Assembly: GCA_950295325.1 (NCBI GenBank) | Contig: OX485809.1 | Span: 24,304,001-24,368,000 of the forward strand | Length of the DNA stretch: 64,000 nt | Source: Polytrichum commune | Lineage: Eukaryota > Streptophyta > Polytrichopsida > Polytrichales > Polytrichaceae | Direction: 5' to 3' | In this document: positions 11,727 through 22,872 of the stretch, in pieces | Position numbering within the stretch: position 1 is the first letter of the stretch | Layout: every line of letters starts with the position of its first letter | Position numbers and translations under genes: made by a program | The notes under the pieces: generated by a model | Told to the model about the DNA's origin: nothing | The model's input: only the letters and a program-made list of their open reading frames with translations | The model's database searches: none

Positions 11727-12243
11727 CCCCCTTCCCACCTGACTTTAGCTAAGACTAAAAGTATTTCCTAAAAATTGGGTAAAGCTCCCTCTATTATAGC
11801 AGAGGCATCCGGCTATCCCAATGCACCTACAAGAACTTGCTCCGGAGATTTTCAAGTAGCTTTTAGTTAAGTAGCTTTTACATATGTTCATTGTTTTATT
11901 TACCAAGCAATGAATGTTGGTTAGTTTTTGTCCCATCCCCAAATGCCTAACTACTCACCTATCTTAGCATCGGGTTTTGTTAATGGAGCTCCTCTTGCCC
12001 TCATAGCCCATACTAACAAGCAACCAATCACAAGGGCGGGAGGCAACACTTTTAAAAGTCCTATATTCTTGCTTCATGTTTAGGTACCGATGGGAGGGTT
12101 GGTGCTTGAGGCTTAAAACCTCCACTTTTAAGCCATGCCACATCATTTGCCAAGTAGGCTTGGCACTAGATAATGTCGATAATGTGAAGGCCGGGTTGTT
12201 AGAACCAACTTTTAGTCTTAGCTAAAGTCAGGTGGGAAGGGAG
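11727..12243 (-). mobile_element. Non-autonomous Mutator-like TIR element, copy 2 (inverted, uninterrupted)
   Basis: This 517-bp element is an inverted homologue of 209-940 without the SINE. Its two ends are about 38-bp inverted repeats, nearly identical (CCTTCCCACCTGACTTTAGC and onward). As a curiosity, both inward reading frames across the ends read APFPPDFS-stop, which independently shows the symmetry. Unlike copy 1, the flanking nine bases do not match (GGGACAATG left, CATAACTTA right), so this copy has either lost its target duplication or moved by rearrangement. No coding capacity. Confidence 0.75.
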
Positions 12244-15200
12244 CATAACTTATTGGTGGGCTTAACCAGTGGACGACTCCCACTTGGGATTGTTGTTCCA
12301 TCAGTTTTAGCCAACGATTGGATGTAATGTAGTGAAGTTGTGAGCGTTCGTCAGCTAAAAGCATACAATACCAATACCCCATATTAGTGGGAACCGTCCA
12401 TTGGCCATGCCCACTAGTAAATGTGGGCATGGCATTGGAGAATACGAGTTTGGGGATATGCACTAGGCATAGTGCGAGGCTCACATTGAAGAACGGAGGG
12501 TAGGGAGTGAGAGGGGTGTCACGTGGGAGTAAGGAATGTAGGGAAAAACTTACGCGAGCCAATTGCCATGCTCGAAGGAAATGTAGTCCATGCTTGTGGT
12601 TAGGATGATTTGGAAGGTTTGCTTAACACATCGGTGATAAGTTCTTTACTATGTTGTGCATTGTTGTTCGCACCTTGTTGAGTCGATAGATAAGAACAAA
12701 ACATATGGAATAATGACTTGTTGACGTTCTACTAAGAATTTACACTACTAACTCCAAATAAACTCTTATTTAACACCTTGGGATGGGTGGTACATTACAG
12801 GTACTATAGCACTCGTAGACAAACACTTGCCAAATTCCTAACTCCTTCCATGAGTCCAATGAGACGCGCGACTTATCCAAATCCTTGTCCTCTTTCAAAG
12901 TTAGTTCCGTGTTATAACGTGCTTCTCTATTTTCCGGAAATTTGTTTCTCCTACAAATGGGTGGGCCGGTCTTTGGGAGGAGATTGGTGTCCATTTTGGA
13001 AGCCTTTTGGGGTCTCTTTAGGAATGGGAGGGATGTGGTTGTCAACACCCATATGATTTGAGGGCGTCTTTACCTATTTGGGCGTGAACATCTTAGTAGT
13101 GTTTTGTTGCTTGCATCACAAATGTTGCTTAACATGATTATCACTATATTCGTTAATTGGAGACTTTGAAAAGTCTCAAAATAAATGCAAATGGTTTAAT
13201 ATCTGGTCCAATTTGTTAATGTGATGACATGTATTTGTGCCAAATTGGTTAGTGCCGCCCACACAAATCGGTTTATGAAGTCACATTGAATATATAATTG
13301 TGTTTTCCTTGTTCTTTATTTGAAAACCATGTCCTTAAATAGTCTCAAATTCATGAAAAAGTCTCCAATTACCAAATACAATGATGATTGTGAAGTGATA
13401 GAACACTCAATACCCATATATCAAACATATTTTGTTCTTATGACATATATATATGTATATGTTCATGCACATAATAAGCTGACCAAAACAATGTTTGTTC
13501 ATTTAAGGTAGCCAACCCATTCTTGATTAGTTAAAAAATTCAACACATTTGCAACTTAGGTACAGTCACAGACAAAATTTCCAGTCAAAGACATATAAAT
13601 AAGAAGCAATTTGTTATTTTCATAACTTTTTTGGTAGTGACCAAAATTATCACGAGTTTTCTAAGTGGATGTTTTTCAACCTATACTTGTGATATAGGTT
13701 ACCATCTTTCCGATCATTGATTGATTACGAAACCAAACATGTTTGATTCACATAAACAATAATTCTGACACCTACATATGCTTGTAATCTAAACCTAGGT
13801 GTCAACTTAGCCAACCTACATTTCATTTTCAATCATGACATGTCAACACTGATTATATATTGACATTGTGTTACACGGAGATAGGTTGGCCTTGGTTGTG
13901 TAATTGGGAGCGGTGGTCGGGAATGGATTGGCTACCTTATGATGAAGTTTTGACTTATGGAGCACATATAGAAACAACAACGGTGCAATTGTGTTTCACA
14001 ACCCGATATCAACATGTTCCTACACAAAGTCATGTTAACCCTTGCAATTTCCACCTTATAAATATCTAGGAGTGAAGTGAGAGATGACTCGAACTAAATG
14101 ACAACTTGTAAATTTGGATCACATGTTCTTTTAGCATTTAAATGTCATTAGTTTATGCTTGTTGAGGAGCTCGTTGCATGCACAATTCAAGAACGGTAAA
14201 TGACCTTACATGGTCGTCGTTCAATAAGCGTCACCCACAAACAATGCAACAACTGGCAAGATGAACATGTTTCCAACTTGAAAGTGAAACTTTACCATCA
14301 AAAGTGCACTTAGTGTCATTTAAAGTCTCTAAGTGACTCCTTGCAAGTTAAAATGTGGTTCCATATTAGCATTCATAACACTATGTGTACTATGCGCCAT
14401 GTACATGAAAATTGCTAACAAATGAAGTAATATGGACCTTGGCTATTTGTGAAGATTATGTCTTTCTAAGATTGTGCACCCTTGGAGCACTTTAAGTACG
14501 AAAAGAATCAATTAATTACCCCCGCCCCCAACCCCCACTTGCTCCCAAACCCGAGAGAATCCACTCAACAAACATTCATGTGTGCAATTTTGAGAATTTA
14601 AGATTGCAATATTATGAATTTGATTATGTTTGCAAAATGTAGTCTTGCTTATTGGTTGCTCTTGTTTATTCATGATCGTAACATAGGTAGTAAAAGTTCT
14701 ATATGTGGGCTTTTAATGTCTCTTACACTATTACATGTACTATATTATATTATTTAGTAATACATTTTTAACATTGTGGAAGAAGTTTCAAATATGACCA
14801 AATCATGGTAGAACTACAATGCAGTGTAAGCACCCATTCCCAACGCCATAAATGAGAGACCCTCTTTGAAAGGTAGAATTTGTTGCTTTCTTTTTTTGGA
14901 ACATGCTTGTAAGAATGCATGTTGTGATTGTCAAATAATGTTGCAAGGATTTATAATTAATTCTATTGTGTATTTCATAAGTGCAAATAGCATAGAGAGA
15001 TTTGAGCCAACCTTGGGTTGGCATGTATGAAGGTTGCTTCACCCGTGTCCGAATTATGTTATTGACTAGGTTGGAGATTGTCATGCATTCATTTTACGTG
15101 CATAATCTAGGAACATGTCAACATGAAAATCGTTACAACCAATGATGTATTGAAGTCAAGGTCCTACAACAACGATAGGGAGTTGTTGCATTCTAGTGGA

Positions 15201-15914
15201 CCATTAATCCACATGGCATGTTTAAAAGAATTGATACCTACAAGTTTGCGGTTAATTCATCTCAAACCTCTTTGTTGGGAGCTATTTTTGGTGTCAAACT
15301 AACTAAACTGAAAACGTAACGTTCGGGTTGCACGCTATTCAAGAGCATTCTCCTTGGACGAATGAGAAGTAGACTTGTATGCAATATTCCTCTCACACCA
15401 TCTTTTGCATGTTTTTGACACTTGACCTAAGAAAAGTGTCACTCAATCAAACATATACCGTTTGAATCTTTAGAGGGTACTACGAATCTCGCATTCACGT
15501 CAAGTTGTGATACATACTCCACGTTTACGAAAACAACGATTTGTTCAAGCCTCCAATTTGCATGTTCATGATCTTAATTCGGGTACCACTTGGGGGTTTG
15601 TGGTCCATGCAAGTTGGAGGCCTATCTCACACATCCGAATCAAGTGGATAATGTAGCCGTGATGTAGTTGTCGTAGTTGTAGTAGTAGTGCTTATTAGGA
15701 TGGTAAAATCAACGCTACCTTCCTCGGGAAATTGGCTGACTTGGCAAAATGTGCAATAGACCACGACTCGAGCCTCGGCCACACCGGCCCAATTGGCCGC
15801 AAAAAGAGGCGTTTCATGGACGTCCGTGGTGGCGGAGTCTTCATGCACAATTGTGTAGGTGCGTTTGCCACCAAAATACCCAACCAAATAAGGAACACGC
15901 ACTAACCTCTAACT
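12244..15914. other. Intergenic, nothing recognised
   Basis: About 3.7 kb of AT-rich DNA. Overlapping 92-codon frames on both strands near 12,770-13,056 look like chance. There is a short GTA/GTT-rich patch near 15,655-15,690. No domain, RNA gene or repeat could be supported. Confidence 0.45.
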
Positions 15915-15919
15915 TATCA

Positions 15920-16124
15920 TGGGGCCCGGGGTGGACCTCCAACATCCAAACAAGAATCCCCACAAACACGACTCGAGTTGCTTGCCAATCCCGATAAAAC
16001 CGTATGACACGGGCGTTGCCATTTCAACTTCTCCTCACAATGGTCTCCGTGGAGATAACTGCAAACTAAACACGTTAAATAGTCATGTTAGTGTGGGTCA
16101 CAAATTAGTGTGGAAAATAGCTAG
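15920..16124 (+). repeat. 229-bp tandem repeat, left part (split by the chromovirus)
   Basis: Sequence from about 15,930 matches the units at 21,346-22,000. Landmarks CAAACACGACT, ATGACACGGGCGTTGCC, CAACTTC, CACAATGG, GATAACTGCAAACTAA and AATAGTCATGTTAGTG all recur. The landmark TGTTAGTG lies at 16,086, 21,541 and 21,770. The last two are 229 bp apart, and the first two are 229 bp apart once the retrotransposon and a 5-bp duplication are subtracted. Confidence 0.85.
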
Positions 16125-16376
16125 TGTAACATGGGCCACTATCGGTACATGTTGACTAGAACTAAGATAACAGTATTCTAGAACGAGTTTAAAGTAAAAG
16201 CATAGAGTTCATTATAGTTGAACTTGCGTATTACTTTATTTAAACTTAAGACAACCGGGCATGGTGGGGAGGTATATAAAGGGCTCTTGCGCAAGGGTGA
16301 GGGTTCTTTATCTTATCTCGTGGTTGGGTGGTTCATGCCAAAGTAACATCCAACGAAGAATTAGAGTTTCGTTACA
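16125..16376 (+). repeat. 5' LTR of the chromovirus
   Basis: 252 bp, beginning TGTAAC and ending GTTACA (perfect short inverted termini), same length as the 3' LTR at 21,094-21,345. It contains a TATA box at 16,273-16,280, ahead of a T-rich leader. It serves as promoter and start of the genomic RNA. Confidence 0.95.
16273..16280 (+). promoter_or_regulatory. LTR TATA box
   Basis: TATATAAA about 150 bp into the 5' LTR, followed by GGGCTCTTGC; repeated at 21,242-21,249 in the 3' LTR. Position and context fit the core promoter of a plant LTR element. Confidence 0.7.
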
Positions 16377-16379
16377 TTT

Positions 16380-16392
16380 TGGTATCAGAGCC
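16380..16392 (+). promoter_or_regulatory. Primer binding site, initiator-Met tRNA
   Basis: TGGTATCAGAGCC starts a few bases after the 5' LTR. It is complementary to the 3' end of plant initiator methionine tRNA, the usual primer for minus-strand synthesis in plant Ty3/gypsy and Ty1/copia elements. Confidence 0.93.
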
Positions 16393-16414
16393 GGTTTTTA
16401 GTTTCAAGAGGAAG

Positions 16415-17106
16415 ATGGCATCTCTTGAGACAAACGTTTCAGTATCTCCATAGATGGAGAACATGTTAGAGAATAGTATCACTATTCAAAATCTTATGCT
16501 AGAGATGGAGGAATAGAAGAGGGCCAAGGAGCGCACGGAGGCGAAGTTGGCGATGTTAGAAACCAATATGGTGAAGGAGCCAATGAAGTGCAAGCCAACA
16601 AATCCAGAGAAATTCAAAGAAGAAGGGCGAGTGCGCATCTAGGCTTGGTTAGGTGTGATGGAGAACTACCTACATGCTAGTAACACCTCTCCTGACTTTT
16701 GGGTAGATATTGCTCAAACCTATCTTGAGGTTAGAGTTGCACACAATTGGCAAAATACGATGAAAATTTTAGAAAGAGAGGGCAAAAATCCTAAAGAGTG
16801 GGTACATTTCGAAGAGGCACAAAAAAAAAGGCCTATGGGAATGTGAACCCCGAACATGTTGCATGTACCAAACTTAGTGAATTATCTCATCACTCATTGG
16901 TTGAGAATTATGCCAATGACTTTCAAAACTTATTACCCATGAATGTTGGTGATAAGATTCACAATTTTATTGATGGATTGAAGCCATAAATAAGATTAAA
17001 GGTAGCGGTGGATCCATTGAATGATGTCCAACATTCGGAGGATTTTTAGAAGCTAGTAACCTATGCCGTTTCTGTAGATTCGAATATCCAACAAGTTAAG
17101 GCATGG
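16415..17106 (+). pseudogene. gag: gag, N-terminal and capsid part (broken)
   Basis: From ATG at 16,415 the frame reads MASLETNVS and continues through a Glu/Lys-rich segment to the capsid-like region (ENYLHA, FWVDIAQTYLEV, AHNW). It carries in-frame TAG stops in place of Gln codons before MENML, before KRAKE and before AWLGV, all explainable as CAG to TAG. The frame shifts at an A run near 16,820. It continues in the next frame (NPEHVACTKLSEL, NYANDFQNLL, IDGLKP-stop) towards the zinc knuckle. This is the retrotransposon gag fold that packages element RNA. It is not translatable as it stands. Confidence 0.85.
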
Positions 17107-18039
17107 TTGGGGATTGCAACTACTAAGAACGGTGAGAAAAAGACTCATTCTATAGGAGTAGATGGTCGAATCAAGAATCAGAAGAAATCTACCATGAAGT
17201 TCACTAATGGTAGGGAGATTGATTACAAAATAGTTGCATCTTTGAAGAAAGAAGGCAAATGCTACTTTTGTGAAGAAAATGGCCATAGGGCTAATACTTG
17301 CCCTAAGAAGTATAATTCCACTAGTGACAAAGTAGGATTTTTAGAACCTCAACACAAAGATTGTGGGCAATCTGTTGAATTAGAAAGGAGATCAAGATTA
17401 GAATTTTTAAATTATCTTGTTCAAATCTTAGAGGCTAAGATAGGCAAGTCATTTGATTTAGTACTTGATTCTTTGAACTTTGATACGAATAAAGTAAGCA
17501 AGTTTTCTTATCTCCGAAGCCCACTAGATACATTTTTTAATGAAGATTCCAAGGTTTTTGGTCATTGTTTACTTATTGGCTCATATTCCGAAAACCTAGC
17601 CAAATATATAAATACTTATGTAAAAGGTAAAAGCAAAAGAGCTTTTAAAACTAGTGCTTGCATTTTAGTACAAAAGAAAAAGGGTCAAGGCCACGTAAGA
17701 TTATTGTCAAGATTTCAATTACTACATGAGTGTAAACACACTTATGTAGATGCTTTAGGATTGACAAAGAGAATCATATTACAAGTGTATTATGATCCAT
17801 ACCAACTTATTCTCTTGAATTTTATCTCGACTAATGGTTTAACTATGCAATTTTTAGGGAAAGTCTCTAGAATAGATGGGCATATTTTAGTAGATACTGC
17901 TGCTAGTCATTGTTATTTGAGTTCATCATATGTCAAATGTATTGGTTTGCATACGAAAGAAAATAATGGTAAAGTGGTATTGGGAAATGGATTGGAAGTT
18001 GACATGGAGAGGACCGTCAATGTGTATGTGAAAATTTAA
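17107..18039 (+). pseudogene. gag zinc knuckle, spacer and aspartic protease
   Basis: A 310-codon open segment in the same frame as the late gag. The zinc knuckle CYFCEENGHRANTC (CX2CX4HX4C, residues 52-65) binds RNA. After a Lys-rich spacer with no recognised motif comes the retropepsin active site VDTAASH (Asp at residue 263, codon at 17,893), followed by the usual hydrophobic stretch and VVLGNG. In intact elements about 100 or more further codons join protease to RT; here the frame ends at 18,039 and unrelated DNA follows. Confidence 0.85.
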
Positions 18040-18233
18040 CAATACCAATCTCAAGTCTCTTGTGGCCGCAAATCGACGTTGGAATGATCTTCCGGTGGCA
18101 TTGTCGGTCAGTTCTGAGCTCATTGAACATGCCAAACTTTTTATTTCATGTGAATAAAAGAAAAAGTCATTTTTTTTTGGACCAACAGTTAAGTCCCTAC
18201 ATGCATTTTATTGTGGACCAGAGGGAGTAATAT
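18040..18233. other. Foreign segment replacing the protease-RT linker
   Basis: This ~190-bp stretch has no gypsy similarity in any frame. Its right end, read on the minus strand, is TACTCCCTCTGGTCC, resembling the conserved TA plus CTCCCTC terminus of plant Stowaway/Tc1-mariner elements. Its left part encodes on the plus strand a short frame with RRWNDLPVALS that I cannot assign. I infer a one-ended fragment of a DNA transposon or a filler at a deletion. No left terminal repeat matches. Confidence 0.35.
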
Positions 18234-18240
18234 ATTCACA

Positions 18241-19210
18241 ATGGGTGGATAAAACCAAGTTCTTCACCTTATGGATCACCAACCTTGTTTGTTAAGAAGA
18301 AAGATGGTGGACTAAGAATCGTGATAGATTATAGAGCTTTGAATAAACTAACCATAAAGAATTGATATCCATTGCCAATAAATAATGATGTATTTGATCA
18401 AATGGCCGGATCTCGTGTGTTTAGTTCATTAGATTTGGCTCAAGGTCATCATCAAATTCAATTTTTAGAAGAAGATGTACCAAGACTGCATTTAGAGTGT
18501 CTTTTGGCCATTATCAATTGAAAGTTTTGAATTTTGGATTGACTAATGCACCTGCAATTTTCTAAGGGGTGGTGAATAGAAATTTTCAACAACACTTGGG
18601 AAAGTTTGTGTTGATGTATCTTGATGATATTTTGGTGTTTTCAAGGACACAAGAAGAACACCTTGAACATTTACGTAAAGTATTTGAGATACTACGTGAG
18701 AACAAATTATTTGCTAAGTTGACTAAGTGTCGCTTTGCAGAGAGTGAGTTAGAATACCTTGGCCATGTGGTGGGTAAGGACGGGATTAAGGTGGACCCTT
18801 GAAAGATTGAGACGGTGACTACGTGGGCAAGGCCCAACGATGTAAGTCAATTGCGTTCATTCTTGGGTCTTAATAATTATTTCTGCCAGTTTATTCAAGG
18901 TTATTTAACATTAGTTGTTCATTTGACTCATTTGAAAAGAAAAGATGTGAAGTACATTTTGACTGAACAATGTCAAGAGTCTTTTGAAGGGGTTAAGTAT
19001 GCGTTAACTCACGCGTTTGTTTTGAATTTATTAATATTTGGTGAAAGATTTGAAGTCATATGTGATGCTTCCTTGTTGGATATAGGGGCAAATCTTTTAC
19101 AGAAAGGTAGGCCAATTGTGTTTGAAAGCCGCAAGTCTACATATGCCGAGAAAAACTATACCACACGTGAACAAGAATTAACAGCCGTTGTGCATGCCGA
19201 TGTTATTTAG
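18241..19210 (+). pseudogene. pol: pol: reverse transcriptase and RNase H (broken)
   Basis: The order is classical for Ty3/gypsy: [45 protein letters not shown], then after a frameshift FGHYQLKV and NFGLTNAPA, the catalytic YLDD (18,617-18,628), FAKLTKCRF and YLGHVV, then RNase H with CDASLLDIGANL and TTREQELTAVVHA. Stops fall at positions where relatives have Arg or Gln (before YPLP, GVVN and KIETV), consistent with CGA to TGA and CAA to TAA. One frameshift lies near 18,480. The enzyme would copy element RNA to cDNA in the virus-like particle; this copy cannot. Confidence 0.92.
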
Positions 19211-20652
19211 AATTTTCAGAATGTATAGTGATCACAGATCACAATCCATTAACATATCTGAAGTCACAATAGAATTTGTCAAGGCGTCATGCTCGATGGT
19301 TAGAGTATTTGGAGCAAACTTTTCATTATCGATGGGTGTATCGTCATGGGAGAAGCAATGTCACCGATCCATTAAGCATGAACCCATTAGATGAAAAGCG
19401 GTCATGTTAGCCTTACTGACAATAAGCGCTTCAAATCATAGCTTCCAACTAGTGGCGGCCGACACTGAGAGGAATGCTCTCATAGAGATGACCAATGCTA
19501 GAAAAAATCCCCCTGGGTTCGATAATTTTTTTTTATAAGATCATTGTAGGGTATGCTTTGGACCCGTGGTTTAAGGACCCGATTAATTTAGAAAAATTGG
19601 CCTTCAAAGATGCCATTTGGTGGTGTCTCGTGGCAATTGTAGTACGTGATGTGGGTTCCCTTTGTAAAGATATACTCTTTGAATGTTATGATGTTTTTTT
19701 ATAGTGGACATATGAATATTACGAAGACCTTGAAACAAGTTGAGATCAAATTTTAGTGGCCAAAATTTAGGGATGATGTCAAAACATATGTGAATACATG
19801 TGATGTATATCAACATAGTAAAGCCTCTACTACAAGAATCACAAGATTATTGCAACTGTTAGAAATTCATGAATAGAAGTGGGAATGTGTTAGCCTTGAT
19901 TTTATCATTGGACTAACTCCCACAAAATAAGCGCATGATGCAATATTGGTGTGTGTGGATAAATTGAGCAAGATGGCTCATTTTATAGCCACAATGACCA
20001 TAATTACTGCAGAAGAAACATTAAGATTATTCATAGACTTTGTGTATAAGCATCATGGTCTTCCTAGAAAGTTAGTTAGTGATCGAGATATTCGATTTAC
20101 TAGCCGTTTTTGGGTTGCACTATGTAATGTTTTGGGCACAAATCAAGCTATGTCTACAACTTTTCATCCTCAAACAAATGGACAAACGGAGAGAATTAAC
20201 AGATGTCTAGTAGATATGCTAAGGCATTATGTTAATACAACTTAAGATGACTGGGATCTTTATTTGTCCTTGGTTGAGTTTGCTTACAATAATGCTTGGC
20301 AAGAAATCAATTCAAACTACTCCATTTATGTTGAATTATGATCAACATCCTTTGACACCTTTAAATATTGGGATTAGCAGGTGTCATGTCCATGTTGCAA
20401 AGGACTTAGTGCAATCGATGTCTAGTATTATGCAAGAGGCTAAGAAGCATTTGCTAGCAACACAGAATAGACATAAGTCCAATGCTGATACAAAGAGACG
20501 TGAAATCTCTTTTGATGTTGGAACTCAAGTGTTGTTGAGTACATCTAACATTAAGTTAAAGATGCCAATAGCAAGAAATTTGCTACCTAGATGGATTGGT
20601 CCTTTTAAGGTATTAAAAAGGGTGGGCAAAGTGGCTTACAAATTAATATAGC
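19211..20652 (+). pseudogene. pol: integrase with GPY region (broken)
   Basis: After a decayed tether, the N-terminal zinc-binding region is recognisable at 19,706-19,830 (GHMN, WPKFRDDVKTYV, C-D-V-Y where CxxC is expected, so the last Cys is lost). The DDE core follows in 19,946-20,245: VDKLSKMAHF, LVSDRDIRFTSRFW and HPQTNGQTERINR supply the three acidic residues. The frame then shifts and resumes at 20,229-20,651, ending with the GPY-type module (RWIGPFKVLKRVG, AYKL). Integrase joins cDNA to chromosomal DNA. Several stops make it non-functional. Confidence 0.9.
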
Positions 20653-20969
20653 CACAAACATTAAAAATACATGATGTATTTCATATCTCACTTCTAAAGT
20701 CATATAAGAGTTCTAGCAAAGTACAACCTCCGCAACCACCAATCCTAGAAGATGATGAATTGTCGTTCGATGTTGAACGCTTTCTTACACATGAGGTAAG
20801 AGGTAGTCGTACGAGGCCTCATAAATATTACCTCATTAAGTGGCTTGGATATGGACTTGAACGTAATTCTTGGGAGCCACAAAAGAATTTGAGTTCAGAA
20901 ATGCTCAAAGAATATTGGGATGCCGTGGCACGTTCACAAGAACGGCTAACACAAAATAAAAGGTGTTGA
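20653..20969 (+). pseudogene. Integrase C-terminal chromodomain
   Basis: Directly downstream of the GPY region and one TAG stop comes the linker IHDVFHISLLKSYK, then a chromodomain: DVERFLTHEV, YYLIKWLGYGLERNSWEP and the C-terminal helix MLKEYWDA. The aromatic and WEP residues of the fold are conserved. This domain defines chromoviruses and is thought to direct integration to histone-marked heterochromatin. That matches the location in a tandem repeat array, though one insertion proves nothing. Confidence 0.92.
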
Positions 20970-21080
20970 GAGTGTTAGTGTGCCCAATAAGATCAACATG
21001 ATAAGCCATCATAAACAAAAACGAGTTAATGGCTCGGGAGTTTAAGATAGTGTACCATTTGAACAGAGATGCTCAAAGTT

Positions 21081-21093
21081 AAATGGGGAGGAG
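21081..21093 (+). promoter_or_regulatory. Polypurine tract
   Basis: AAATGGGGAGGAG immediately precedes the TGTAAC start of the 3' LTR. It is the expected RNase-H-resistant primer for plus-strand synthesis. Confidence 0.88.
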
Positions 21094-21345
21094 TGTAACA
21101 TGGGTCACTATTGGTACATGTTGACTAGAATTAAGATAACGGTAGTCTAGAATGAGTTTAAAGTAAAAGCATAGAGTTCATTATAGTTAAATTTGCTTTT
21201 TACTTTATTTAAACTTAAGACAACCGGGCATGGTGGGGAGGTATATAAAGGGCTCTTGCACAAGGGTGAGGGTTCTTTATCTTATCTCGTGGTTGGGTGG
21301 TTCATGCCAAAGTAACTTCCAATGAAGAATTAGAGTTTCATTACA
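21094..21345 (+). repeat. 3' LTR of the chromovirus
   Basis: 252 bp, colinear with the 5' LTR without gaps and with roughly 14 substitutions, most of them C/T or G/A. It ends CATTACA where the 5' LTR has CGTTACA, itself a likely CpG decay. Confidence 0.95.
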
Positions 21346-22005
21346 GCTAATGTGGGTCACTTTAATTGCCTACTTGGGGTGGAAATAACATGGGTCCAAC
21401 ATTGAAACAAGAATCCTCACAAACACGACTCAAGCTGCTTGCCAATCCTGATAAAACTATATGACACGGGCATTGCCATTTCAACTTCCTCACAATGGCC
21501 TTTGTGGAGATAACTGCAAACTAAGGACGTTAAATAGTCATGTTAGTGCGGGTCGCAAATTAGTGTGGAAAATAACTAACGTGGGCCACTCTAATTGTCT
21601 AGTTCAGGTGGAAATAACGTGGGTCCAACATCAAAACAAGAATCCCCACAAACATCACTCAAGTTGTTTGCATATCCCAATAAAACCATATGACATGGGT
21701 GTTGCCATATCAACTTCCTCACAATGGCCTCCATGGAGATAACTGCAAACCAAGGACATTAACTAGTCATGTTAGTGCGGGTGGAAGGTTAATATGGAAA
21801 ATAATTAACACGTACCACTCGAATTGTCTAGTTGGCATGGAAATAACGTGGGTCCAAGACTTTTTGTTGTTCCCTCAATCTATTTCACAATGGCCTCGAA
21901 GGATATAAGTACATTAAATAGTCTTATTCGTGTGGGTGAAAAACTCGTGTGGAAACTATTAACATGGACCACTTTAAGTGTCTAGTTGGGTGGAAATATT
22001 GTGGG
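21346..22005 (+). repeat. 229-bp tandem repeat, right part
   Basis: It continues the array at 15,920-16,124 after the chromovirus: the rest of the interrupted unit, one full unit (TGTTAGTG at 21,541 to 21,770), then units that diverge and shorten towards 22,000. The units carry GTGGGCCAC, AACGTGGGTCC and AAACAAGAATCC landmarks. No coding function is suggested. Related phrases such as GTGGGCCACACTAATT recur singly near 41,168 and 46,730. Confidence 0.85.
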
Positions 22006-22580
22006 TCCAAAGACCTCAGGTCTTCTCCATAATCTTCCTATATTTGTTTACAATTTCATCATGCCCATAACTCATGCATATGACTATTTCTACTTATTAC
22101 ATATGCCTTCTTATTATAAATTTCCATATAACAAAGTGTTCTACCAATGGGTCAATCTTCAAAGAAGAAGCACAAACATGAGCCGGCTACTCCATAACAC
22201 AACACAAAATGTACGCCACCTCACTACTCCATGCCTACCACCACCTCAACGCCTACTTCTTTATATATAGTTTAGTCTCCATGAACCAAAAATCCAACTT
22301 CAGGAAAATGCACTTTGAAACCTGAAAATTGACTTAACTTCAAGTATTGAACTCACTTTATTTTATTAGCTATGCTCACAATATTTAGTGCAACCTAATG
22401 CAAAGGGGAAGTGAGAATAATGTTTTGTGTCCCTTTTCCCATCTAACCTGATTAGAAGGTCCATATGTGACCAATGTTGACCAAGTGTTACAAATTTTAG
22501 CTTGAATCACACATTCAAACCTGGTTCGTGGTTTACATACGTTTATTGGTGCAACAAAAATAATGCAAGTGACCAATATA
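22006..22580. other. Intergenic, nothing recognised
   Basis: AT-rich, no supported gene or repeat. Confidence 0.45.
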
Positions 22581-22872
22581 TTGAATTTAGATGCAGCTAC
22601 TTTGACATGACTAATGAAAAATGACAACTCATAAATCAACGACACATTGTATCCGTTCATCTCGAGGCTTCAAAAGTGCAAGAGTGATTTGTAAGGCATG
22701 ATCCTCTTGTTCAAGAGATGAGTACATTGAATTTAGATGCGGCTACTTTAACATGGCTATTGAAAAATGACAACTCATAAATCAACGACACATTATATCC
22801 GTTCATCTCGAGGCTTCAAAAGGGCATGAGTGATTTTTAAGGCATGATCCTCTAGTTCAAGAACTTCCGTAT
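22581..22872 (+). repeat. 146-bp tandem duplication
   Basis: Two adjacent units (22,581-22,726 and 22,727-22,872) start TTGAATTTAGATGC and share most positions, including GACAACTCATAAATCAACG and CATCTCGAGGCTTC. A simple local duplication, moderately old. Confidence 0.85.

Larger units (their letters stand above)
16125..21345 (+). mobile_element. Ty3/gypsy chromovirus retrotransposon, full length but decayed
   Basis: A complete LTR element of 5,221 bp: 252-bp LTRs, a Met-initiator primer site, gag with zinc knuckle, protease, RT with YLDD, RNase H, integrase, GPY region and a C-terminal chromodomain, then a polypurine tract. It inserted into a 229-bp tandem repeat and made a 5-bp duplication (GCTAG at 16,120-16,124; GCTAA at 21,346-21,350). 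Domain order RT-RH-INT-chromodomain identifies the chromovirus lineage of Metaviridae-type plant elements; the chromodomain probably targets heterochromatin. All frames are broken by stops and frameshifts, and the protease-RT linker is missing. I count about 14 differences between the LTRs, mostly transitions, so the insertion is not recent. Confidence 0.95.

Noticed and set aside
12770-13056. Two 92-codon frames on opposite strands over the same interval
   Set aside because: Mutually overlapping, no motif, no conservation evidence; consistent with chance in a locally less AT-rich patch.
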